Assembly: GCA_947498765.1 (NCBI GenBank) | Contig: CANMLG010000021.1 | Location: 1 to 64,000 of the forward strand | Direction of reading: 5' to 3' | Length of the DNA stretch: 64,000 bases | Origin: an uncultured Aquimarina sp. | GTDB lineage: Bacteria; Bacteroidota; Bacteroidia; Flavobacteriales; Flavobacteriaceae | Shown: piece after piece, positions 19,812-26,809 of the stretch | How the letters are laid out: each line of letters opens with the position of its first letter | Position numbering within the stretch: the first letter of the stretch is position 1 | Position numbers and translations under genes: made by a program | Notes under the pieces: generated by a model | What the model saw: only the letters and a program-made list of their open reading frames with translations | The model's database searches: none | Told to the model about the DNA's origin: nothing

Positions 19812-21611
19812 TTATTCAGGAATTGGATAGTTTATAACTACTCTAGTACCATTACTAGGGGTGGAATTCAAAAATACACGGCCGTTAATATATTCCATGC
19901 GTTCTTTCATAAAAAATAATCCCATACCACCCTCGGAGCTATCTTTTGGGGTTTTTGGAGTTTTTGAAGGATCAAAACCTTTACCATTATCTGTAATAGA
20001 AATACTAAGTAATTGATCGGTTTTTTTCATTGATACTAATATATATGTAGCTTCGGCATATTTTATAGCATTATTTATAGATTCTTGAGTAACCCTATAT
20101 AAATTGGTTTCCACCAAAGTTTCAAACCTAAGATTATCATGAACATTATTCTCAAAAATAATTTCGGTTTTAGTAAACTTATTTAATTGATTTGTCATTT
20201 TTTGAATGGCAGTGATTACGCCGTAATCTAATAATTCAGGAGGTGTTAAGTTAAAAGTAGCCATGCGGACACCCAAAATAATGTTTTTAGTTTGTTCTTT
20301 TAAAACATCAATTTTGTCAACAAGTTTATTACCAGTTGAAGGATCTAATGATTCGATATTAAATTTTAAAGCGGTAAGCATTTGACCAATACTATCGTGT
20401 ATATCTTTTGCAATACGTTTTCGTTCTTCTTCTTGAGCTTCAACAATCAAACTAGCTTTAGATTTTTGAATAGCGGATTCCGTTTTTAATTTGTCTTCGC
20501 GCAAGCTATCAATTTTTTCTTGTGCTTTTTTTCGTTTAGAGATATCCAAACATACTATTAAATATTCTACAACTCCTTTGTTCTTTATAATAGGAAAAAT
20601 AGAAATATCCATCCAGTCGATAGGTGTGTGTTTGAATGATACCTGAAATTCATGGTTTAAAATAGTTCCTTTACGAGAATTAATAAGGCCTTTCAATTCC
20701 TGTTGTTGCATTATGTTAAGACCTAGATTTTCATAAATAATATGTTTAAGGTTGTTTTTTTCTTTATTAATAATTTCTTTGATTCTTTTTCCGCTAGAAA
20801 TTATGGTACCATCTTGATCTATACGAGCAAAAAATAAATTTTGATTTATAGCTTTTTGGAGTATTTGTAATTCTTCTAAAGTTTCATTTTTTTGTTTTAC
20901 AGCTGTATTAGCCTTATCTGCCATTTTTACGGCATTGTCCTTTGAAAGTATAAGTTCAGAAATAGTACTTCTTATTTTGCTAGTTACCGGTCTGAATAGT
21001 AAAAAGAACTCTGCTAAAAGTAAAAGTAATAATAAGCAAAAAGCAATATATTCAATTCGCTTAATACTATTTATTTTCCATGAAGCATAAGCTTCATAAG
21101 TGTACACATACTCATTCATTTTAGTTAAAAAAGCAGGCTCCTTTTTTATGAAAGCGGTTATCCATTTGTTCGATTCTGCTTGATTGGTATGAATTGAATT
21201 TTGGATTTTTTTACTAATTAATAGTAATTCATTAATTTCTAAATTTACTTCAAAAAATATTTTTTCTAAATTGGTTTTTCTTGAAGATTTTGGAAGACTT
21301 TCTAAATTGTTTTTTAAAAAAGAGTGAGCATTATTCCATTCATTTAAAGCATTATTTAACTCTTTGTTGTTATCTCTGGTTATTTGAAGTGGCGAATTCC
21401 ATAGTAAAATTGTTTTGCTAATTTTTTGACTTAGCATACGCTGTTTACCAGCAATATTGATAATTTGAGCATCAAAATCATTATTTGATAAGGCACCTTG
21501 TATAAATATTTGTGTAATAATTACTAAAAAGGCTATAAAGCCTAATGCAATCATATATACTTTACTTAGAGTACTAAAAGTTTTAGCATCTAATGATTCT
21601 TTGGTATTCAT
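19812..21611 (-). CDS. NarX-like sensor histidine kinase (PilJ/P-box sensor, PAS, HisKA_3)
   Basis: The 599-residue kinase has helices at about 19-41 and 195-215 flanking a periplasmic PilJ-type domain. The segment GKQRMLSQKI (55-64) corresponds to the region holding the nitrate-binding P-box of NarX. A PAS-like domain follows (about 255-365), then a HisKA_3 domain with the phosphorylated histidine at 405 in KDIHDSIGQ, and an ATPase domain ending with DNGKGFDP and GGMGLFFMKER. HisKA_3 kinases pair with NarL/LuxR-type regulators, and one is encoded at 32814-33500. The start overlaps the DUF4202 stop by 1 bp (TAATG), so translation is coupled. Sensing of nitrate or nitrite is an inference from domain type and the nitrogen island nearby. 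Confidence 0.82.
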   Translation of the reverse strand: MNTKESLDAKTFSTLSKVYMIALGFIAFLVIITQIFIQGALSNNDFDAQIINIAGKQRMLSQKISKTILLWNSPLQITRDNNKELNNALNEWNNAHSFLKNNLESLPKSSRKTNLEKIFFEVNLEINELLLISKKIQNSIHTNQAESNKWITAFIKKEPAFLTKMNEYVYTYEAYASWKINSIKRIEYIAFCLLLLLLLAEFFLLFRPVTSKIRSTISELILSKDNAVKMADKANTAVKQKNETLEELQILQKAINQNLFFARIDQDGTIISSGKRIKEIINKEKNNLKHIIYENLGLNIMQQQELKGLINSRKGTILNHEFQVSFKHTPIDWMDISIFPIIKNKGVVEYLIVCLDISKRKKAQEKIDSLREDKLKTESAIQKSKASLIVEAQEEERKRIAKDIHDSIGQMLTALKFNIESLDPSTGNKLVDKIDVLKEQTKNIILGVRMATFNLTPPELLDYGVITAIQKMTNQLNKFTKTEIIFENNVHDNLRFETLVETNLYRVTQESINNAIKYAEATYILVSMKKTDQLLSISITDNGKGFDPSKTPKTPKDSSEGGMGLFFMKERMEYINGRVFLNSTPSNGTRVVINYPIPE

Positions 21612-22195
21612 TAAGCTAAAGCTTTTTTAATTAAGGACAAACCTTTTTCGCTATAGGATAATTTAAGCGCTGCTTCATGACCAGAGTTAGACATCTTTTT
21701 CCAAGTTTTTTGAACAATATCAATAACTTTTTCGTCGGTATGCTTTTGTCTAAACTCCTCGTAATAGTATTCTAAAAAGACTAAACAAATTACGTCTTCT
21801 AAAGTTTGCGTGTCCGCATCTTTTTTTAAACGTTTTTTTTCTAATAAAAAAGAAACACGGTCAATGATTTCTTTTTCAAAATTTAAACGATTCAAAATAT
21901 CAGATGCTGTTTTAGCATGAAATTTTTTTAATTCGGTACGCCAAGTAAGGTAGCCTATACGATTCATTTCATAATTATTTCTAGGAATTTCCCACCTACA
22001 AATATGTTGGCATCTAGCGGCTAATTGCAAAGCTATTGGCGCATTTGGAGCAAAGTTTAATAATACTTTTGTCATACGTTGGCCATAAATCAACTCTTTA
22101 GGTGTAGCTACATTATTAACAATTTCAATATTAGGATCTTTAGAATTGGCATGATCGAATGCTTCGTAGGCTTTGTTGACTTGTCTTGTATTCAT
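21611..22195 (-). CDS. DUF4202 family protein
   Basis: This 194-residue soluble alpha-helical protein matches the DUF4202 family as I recall it (start VNKAYEAFDHANSKDPN, central CQHICRWEIPR, end with EAALKLSYSEKGL). Histidine- and aspartate-rich helices give it an HD-domain-like look, but a catalytic site cannot be assigned. It is first in a two-gene unit: its stop codon shares one base with the start of the NarX-like kinase. This arrangement suggests that it works with the sensor or in the same nitrogen pathway, which is inference only. A -7 box is not convincing upstream. Confidence 0.7.
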   Translation of the reverse strand: MNTRQVNKAYEAFDHANSKDPNIEIVNNVATPKELIYGQRMTKVLLNFAPNAPIALQLAARCQHICRWEIPRNNYEMNRIGYLTWRTELKKFHAKTASDILNRLNFEKEIIDRVSFLLEKKRLKKDADTQTLEDVICLVFLEYYYEEFRQKHTDEKVIDIVQKTWKKMSNSGHEAALKLSYSEKGLSLIKKALA

Positions 22196-22290
22196 GCGTG
22201 TAAAAGTATATGAAATTGAATTTAAAATAAAACTTTATTGAAATTTTGAAATCTTTTGTAATTAAAATGAATTAAAATGAGCATTATTTT

Positions 22291-22325
22291 ATTCAGGTAT
22301 TATTAGAGTTATATAATACCTGAAT
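22291..22325. terminator. Hairpin between SRPBCC and DUF4202 genes
   Basis: ATTCAGGTATTAT (22291-22303) and ATAATACCTGAAT (22313-22325) form a perfect 13-bp stem. The T-run lies on the plus-strand side (22331-22337), so it is oriented against the flanking minus-strand genes. It may act as a boundary or bidirectional terminator. Confidence 0.55.
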
Positions 22326-22365
22326 AAATAAATTTTTTTATAATAGACTTGTTAGTTTACTGGTA

Positions 22366-22905
22366 TTAATTTTCTAACAAATGTTTTAAATTATTTAAGC
22401 CTTTGGCAAAATCATCACCAATCATTTTTTCAAACTTCATGAGCGGTATTAATATGTTAGCCGGATAATCCATATGTCCATCAAAGCCCCAAGTTACTTT
22501 GGTTTGATTAGCTGAAATAGCATTAGTTAAAAGATAACCATGGTCATTAGCTTTAAAAGGTTCAAAAAAACGAAGTTTAAAGTCGATACTTTCTCCTTCA
22601 ACAATTTTTTCAATTTCTTGTTCACCAACGCCAACGTCTTTGTTAGTACTTGACCACGCCGAAACAAAACCTTCGGTACCGTCAGTACCTCGGTATGATT
22701 TTTTCATATTAGGATCAATTTTTGCCCAAGGACTGTAATGATCCATATTCTTTAAATGTTTAATATAGTCGAAGACTTCCTGTTTAGGTTTATTAACGGT
22801 TATAGATTTTTGAACTTTATAGTCCTTTTTTAAAAAAAGTGCCACAATAAATGGAAGAGCTATTAAAATAGCAATAAGTACAAGAATTTTTTTGAAGATT
22901 TTCAT
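22366..22905 (-). CDS. SRPBCC/polyketide-cyclase-like family protein with N-terminal membrane anchor
   Basis: The 179-residue protein starts with one transmembrane helix (about 6-26), followed by a START/SRPBCC-type ligand-binding domain (pattern ITVNKPKQEVFDYIKHLKNMDHYSPWA and C-terminal amphipathic helix). Proteins of this type bind hydrophobic ligands or act as chaperone-like factors; their roles in Flavobacteria are mostly unknown. It is probably a single-gene unit on the minus strand, divergent from the PaxB-like gene at 23115. No ligand can be proposed. Confidence 0.75.
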   Translation of the reverse strand: MKIFKKILVLIAILIALPFIVALFLKKDYKVQKSITVNKPKQEVFDYIKHLKNMDHYSPWAKIDPNMKKSYRGTDGTEGFVSAWSSTNKDVGVGEQEIEKIVEGESIDFKLRFFEPFKANDHGYLLTNAISANQTKVTWGFDGHMDYPANILIPLMKFEKMIGDDFAKGLNNLKHLLEN

Positions 22906-23077
22906 AATGTTGAGTTTTAAGATATTTAGAGAGATTTAGATTCATACTCCTTAAAATAAGTTGGTTATAATTATAAAATTACGAAAAAAGTTAAAAAAAT
23001 ACGGAATATTTAGTTTTATTCGTTATTTATATGAATAAGATATAATGCTTCTGTGTTTCTGTTTTAATTAAGCTTGA

Positions 23078-23085
23078 TATATTTG
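23078..23085 (+). promoter_or_regulatory. Probable -7 box upstream of the PaxB-like membrane protein gene
   Basis: TATATTTG fits TAnnTTTG and ends 29 bp before the ATG at 23115. A clear -33 TTTG is not seen. Confidence 0.35.
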
Positions 23086-23114
23086 TATCCTTGTATTTGA
23101 TAACAATAATTTGA

Positions 23115-23759
23115 ATGAGTTTAAAACTATTTTTAACATTATTTTGTGGTATTTGTTGGACTATAACTTATGTTGAATGCATTCGTATAGGGGTTAAATA
23201 TAAAATACACACCATGCCATTTTTGGCTTTAGTATTAAACATAACTTGGGAGGCTTTTAATACTTATCAAGGAGCATTATTGGCTGGGTGGACACATGTT
23301 TCGACATTATTTGATGCCATTTGGCTTTTGTTGGATTGTATCATACTTTATATTTATTTAATTTATGCTAAAAATAGATTAACATCGAGTTTAGGTTTTT
23401 ATGGTAAAATCCTTAGTTTATTAATTATAGGTTTTATTTTTCAATATAGTTTTGCAGTGCAATTTGGTTTTATTACCGGAGCTGTTTATTCCAGTTCATT
23501 TATGGGGATAATAATGTCAATATTATTTATAAAAATGTATTATGACAGAAACGGTGCCTATGGACAGTCATTAAGCATTGCTATTAATAAATGCCTGGGT
23601 ACTGGAGCAGCTAGTTTGCTAGTAGGTTTGGTGGGGGTAAACAGCTTAGGTGGTGCCCACGCCATTGTACTTTATGTTGGAGTAGTCATTTTTTTTATTG
23701 ATTTGTATTACATTTTTTTATTGTTGAAAGAAAAGTATGAAAGGAAAGTAATTTCTTAG
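23115..23759 (+). CDS. Seven-TM protein resembling Pyr4/PaxB membrane terpene cyclases
   Basis: The 214-residue protein is almost wholly membrane-embedded, with about seven hydrophobic helices. The N-terminal third (TYVECIRIGVKYKIHTMP, then LNITWEAFNT) resembles the conserved beginning of the Pyr4/PaxB family of membrane-bound meroterpenoid and indole-diterpene cyclases, which have a conserved N-x-x-W-E motif. An aspartate in the last helix (VIFFIDLYYIF) would match the second conserved acid of that family. Bacterial relatives are known in some actinomycete pathways. There is no prenyltransferase nearby; metF follows 59 bp downstream of the stop. The match is from memory of the family pattern, so I hold it at moderate confidence. 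An unrelated membrane protein is the alternative. Confidence 0.5.
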   Translation: MSLKLFLTLFCGICWTITYVECIRIGVKYKIHTMPFLALVLNITWEAFNTYQGALLAGWTHVSTLFDAIWLLLDCIILYIYLIYAKNRLTSSLGFYGKILSLLIIGFIFQYSFAVQFGFITGAVYSSSFMGIIMSILFIKMYYDRNGAYGQSLSIAINKCLGTGAASLLVGLVGVNSLGGAHAIVLYVGVVIFFIDLYYIFLLLKEKYERKVIS

Positions 23760-23818
23760 GCTAATTATTAGCAATGTTCAACTCTTCAAGTTATTTTTGT
23801 GTTCGATTAAACGTATTC

Positions 23819-24772
23819 ATGAAAGTAACTGAGCACATTGAGAAAGCAGTAGGTAAAACATTGTTTTCTTTCGAAATAGTACCACCGCAAAAAGGAAGTA
23901 ATATAAATGATTTATATGCTAATATAGATCCATTAATGGAATTTAACCCTCCGTTTATTGATGTAACGACTTCTAGAGAAGAGTATGTTTATATCGAGAA
24001 AGATGGTTTATTTGATCGAAAAATTACGCGAATGCGCCCAGGTACAGTTGGTATTTGTGCTTCATTACAATATAAATATGGAGTAGACGCTATTCCGCAT
24101 GTATTATGTGGAGGCTTTACTAAAGAAGAAACTGAATACCTACTTGTTGATTGTCATTACTTAGGTATTGATAATCTTGTAGCCTTACGTGGGGATCCTA
24201 TGAAAGGTGAAAAATATTTTGTACCTGCTAAAGGAGGAAATACTTATGCTATCGATTTGGTAAAACAAATTAAACAAATGAATAATGGTCAGTTTTTGCA
24301 TGGAAATGCTGAAATGAAAAAGAAACCAGATTTTTGTGTAGGTGTAGCAGGCTATCCTGAAAAACATATTGAAGCACCAAGCATGGAAGCTGATTTAAAG
24401 AGATTAAAGGATAAAGTAGATGCAGGGGCTGATTATGTGGTAACACAAATGTTTTTTGATAACCAACGTTATTTTAAATTTGTAGAAGAAGCTAAAAAAA
24501 TAGGGATAACAGTACCTATTATTCCGGGGATTAAACCAGTAGCGGTAAAAAGGCATTTACAAATATTGCCACAAGTATTTTGGTTAGATATGCCTCAATC
24601 TCTAATAACTGAAATAGAGCAAGCTAAAGACAATAAAGCTGTACGTCAAATAGGTATTGAATTTGGAATTCAGCAATCTAAAGAATTATTAGATTATGGG
24701 GTGCCATGTTTGCACTATTATTCCATGGGGAAATCTGATAATGTAAGAGCTATTGCCGAGGGAGTTTTCTAA
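23819..24772 (+). CDS. metF: 5,10-methylenetetrahydrofolate reductase
   Basis: From ATG 23819 the protein has 317 residues and begins MKVTEHIEKAVGKTLFSFEIVPP, the normal start of MetF; an ATG 45 bp upstream would add an unusual leader. The FAD-dependent TIM-barrel enzyme reduces methylene-THF to methyl-THF for methionine synthesis. Visible family segments are FSFEIVPP with the catalytic glutamate, VALRGDP, GVAGYPEKH and DYVVTQMFFD. It lies after the PaxB-like membrane gene and before a 300-bp noncoding stretch. Function is secure. Confidence 0.95.
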   Translation: MKVTEHIEKAVGKTLFSFEIVPPQKGSNINDLYANIDPLMEFNPPFIDVTTSREEYVYIEKDGLFDRKITRMRPGTVGICASLQYKYGVDAIPHVLCGGFTKEETEYLLVDCHYLGIDNLVALRGDPMKGEKYFVPAKGGNTYAIDLVKQIKQMNNGQFLHGNAEMKKKPDFCVGVAGYPEKHIEAPSMEADLKRLKDKVDAGADYVVTQMFFDNQRYFKFVEEAKKIGITVPIIPGIKPVAVKRHLQILPQVFWLDMPQSLITEIEQAKDNKAVRQIGIEFGIQQSKELLDYGVPCLHYYSMGKSDNVRAIAEGVF

Positions 24773-25075
24773 AGAAAGAATTGTATTTTAGAAGAAGGTC
24801 TTAATTTAAAATAGGCTAATTAATAGCTTAATTGATATGGGATTAGATAATCTAATTTTATATTTTTGTAAGTTTTTTTAGTAAATTAAGTTCTTATAAT
24901 GTTAATTATCAGTGCTTAGTAGTGTTAAAATTTTATTTTCTTACACTTTAAAGTGAATTTCATCGATTAAAATGGTATTTTGTCGATTTATTTAAGGTAT
25001 TTTACTGGTTTTAAGTGATTTATGTATTAGGTGTGATTAGTTTTGTAGTCCCCAATAAATTAATACATAGTTATT
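24773..25075. other. Intergenic region with paired (A/G)TCGAT elements
   Basis: This 303-bp stretch precedes the chalcone-isomerase-like gene. It contains CATCGAT (24961-24967) and GTCGAT (24982-24987), 20 bp apart start to start, and a -7 box TAGTTTTG at 25038-25045. A similar pair, 21 bp apart, occurs upstream of the unknown secreted gene at 60664. Confidence 0.4.
25038..25045 (+). promoter_or_regulatory. Probable -7 box for the chalcone-isomerase-like gene
   Basis: TAGTTTTG matches TAnnTTTG exactly and lies 31 bp before the ATG at 25076. Confidence 0.45.
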
Positions 25076-25765
25076 ATGAGACTTATTTTTCTATTATTTT
25101 TTTTTACAAGTTATTTTTCTTTTGCTCAAACAAGAGTGAAACGTATTATTTCAGCAACAGAATCAACAATTGAAGATCGTCAGGCGATTAAAAATAAAGA
25201 CATCAATCGATTAAATCTTGAGTCTAAAATTGTTGGAAAAGCGGCATTACCTGTTTTGTATAGATTTAAAAACAAACAGCTAGTTCTTAATGGAGCTGGT
25301 CTTAGAGAATTACTTTGGGTAGATATTTATGCATGCGGTTTGTATATGAATAAACCCAATACTAATGCGGCTGATATTATTGAAAAGGACGAAACTATGA
25401 TTGTTCGAATGGATATTATATCTAAAGCCGTTTCTCATGATAAAATGGTTAAGGCTTTTTATAAGGGTTTTATTGATGGTAATAGTAAAAATACTACCGC
25501 TAAATACGGTAAAGAAATTAGTGAGTTTTTAAAACATATTGATGGAGTAGTACTTAAAATAGGGGATAAAATTGATGTAGTATATGAACCTAATTTAGGA
25601 GTTTCTCTTTATATTAACTATGAAAAATTAGGTACAGTTGGCGATATTGGATTTAAAAAAGCAATTTTTAATATATGGTTATCAAATAAACCAGTAGATA
25701 AAAGTTTACGAGAAGAATTATTAGAAGGCGCAAAATCTTTTCTTATCTCAGATAATAATAAATAA
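25076..25765 (+). CDS. Secreted chalcone-isomerase-like domain protein
   Basis: The 229-residue protein has a signal peptide (about 1-17, ending SFAQ), then a chalcone-isomerase-like fold typified by NGAGLRELLWVDIYACGLYM and a SHDKMVKAFYKGF segment. Bacterial members of this family lack a known flavonoid role and are thought to bind fatty acids or other hydrophobic ligands in the periplasm. No catalytic assignment is possible. It is a single gene closed by a strong terminator, with its own -7 box. Confidence 0.75.
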   Translation: MRLIFLLFFFTSYFSFAQTRVKRIISATESTIEDRQAIKNKDINRLNLESKIVGKAALPVLYRFKNKQLVLNGAGLRELLWVDIYACGLYMNKPNTNAADIIEKDETMIVRMDIISKAVSHDKMVKAFYKGFIDGNSKNTTAKYGKEISEFLKHIDGVVLKIGDKIDVVYEPNLGVSLYINYEKLGTVGDIGFKKAIFNIWLSNKPVDKSLREELLEGAKSFLISDNNK

Positions 25766-25770
25766 ATAAA

Positions 25771-25808
25771 AATCCATTAGATATTAAAACATCTAATGGA
25801 TTTTTTAT
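25771..25808 (+). terminator. Rho-independent terminator after the chalcone-isomerase-like gene
   Basis: AATCCATTAGAT (25771-25782) pairs perfectly with ATCTAATGGATT (25791-25802), followed by a T-run. Confidence 0.85.
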
Positions 25809-25829
25809 TTAATAAATCGAAGATGATTA

Positions 25830-25912
25830 AACCCAAATTATAGGACATTTTTACTGTAACATAAAGTTTCTAACTTTTGTGCTGCAGTAAAAAATGTCCT
25901 ATAATCCAAGTT
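25830..25912. repeat. 83-bp palindromic element, AAC-YY-RR-ATTAT termini (MITE/REP-like)
   Basis: The left arm begins AACCCAAATTATAGGACATT (25830-25849) and continues to TTACTG (25856). The right arm is its near-complement, from CAGTAAAAAATG (25885) to TATAATCCAAGTT (25912), with a 28-nt loop. The arms match almost perfectly apart from CCCAA versus CTTGG near the ends and one extra T. The ends resemble those of the larger element at 47764-47934. Confidence 0.65.
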
Positions 25913-26249
25913 AAATGTTTTATTTGTGTTGTAGAGAATTTTGATAATCAAATATTTATCGATTAACGAAAATATATTTTGCATATCTCTCTTTTTTTAC
26001 AATTCATACGTTAAAAATGAAACAATAATTAAGGCTATTTTCTCTCCTTTTAAGCATTAATTGGCTCATCACTATCATACTTCCCTGTCTTTGACTAGCA
26101 AAAAACAATTCAACATATTTATACGAAATGATTATCGCAAATCGTATTGATTAAAATTCAGTTTCGTTTATATACCTTTTGAACTTGCTTTGAGGTAGCT
26201 TAATTTTTTCTAGAGTATAGAATAATTCATTAACGGAATGGAATTAGAG
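25913..26249. other. Noncoding region between palindromic element and nirBD terminator
   Basis: About 340 bp of A/T-rich sequence in which I see no gene, no RNA structure and no clear promoter. It may hold decayed sequence. Confidence 0.4.
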
Positions 26250-26288
26250 ATAAAACCAAAAAGAGTCGTTACAATATGTAACGACCCT
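26250..26288 (-). terminator. Rho-independent terminator of nirBD
   Basis: On the minus strand GTCGTTAC and GTAACGAC form an 8-bp stem (26265-26285) followed by TCTTTTTGGTTTT. It lies about 50 bp after the nirD stop. Confidence 0.85.
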
Positions 26289-26336
26289 AGAAAAACAAAA
26301 ATCAAAATTAATTGATTATTTACGGACTGCTAATGG

Positions 26337-26720
26337 CTACTCGGCAAATCCAATAAATACATTATCCCCTTCAATTTTAACAGGGTATGTGGCAATAGGA
26401 TCAATATCACCATTAAGGTTTTCTCCATTTTCTAATGAAAATGTTTTTTTATGTAGTGGACAAGCAACTTTTGGAGTTCCTTTGTCATCACCAATCATTC
26501 CACGGCTTAACACCATTTCCATTTTGTGTGGGCATACATTTTGACAAGCATACCATTTTCCAGTTCTGGCAAAATTAAATACAGCTATTTGTTTATCTTT
26601 ATATTTAACACAAGCGCCCCCATCGGCAGGAAAATCATTAATATTAGCGGCTTTAAACCAAACTTTGACTTCTTCTAATGAAGTGCTATTATATCTATCT
26701 AGAATTGCTTCCATAATCAT
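26337..26720 (-). CDS. nirD: Nitrite reductase small subunit, Rieske-type
   Basis: This 127-residue protein is the small subunit of the assimilatory NAD(P)H nitrite reductase. The Rieske fold is clear and all four iron-sulfur ligands are present: C63-P-H65 and C87-P-L-H90. E. coli NirD has lost these ligands, whereas Bacillus-type NasE keeps them, so this subunit should carry a [2Fe-2S] centre. The first two Met codons (26720 and 26714) are both possible starts. It lies 89 bp after nirB, with no promoter of its own visible, and is followed by a strong terminator. Confidence 0.92.
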   Translation of the reverse strand: MIMEAILDRYNSTSLEEVKVWFKAANINDFPADGGACVKYKDKQIAVFNFARTGKWYACQNVCPHKMEMVLSRGMIGDDKGTPKVACPLHKKTFSLENGENLNGDIDPIATYPVKIEGDNVFIGFAE

Positions 26721-26809
26721 TTCTTGTTAATTCATTTTTCGCGTAAGCAAAAAATACTATTTAATCTTTTGAATATTTTGTAGCTTATTATTTTTTAGTT
26801 AATAATAAA

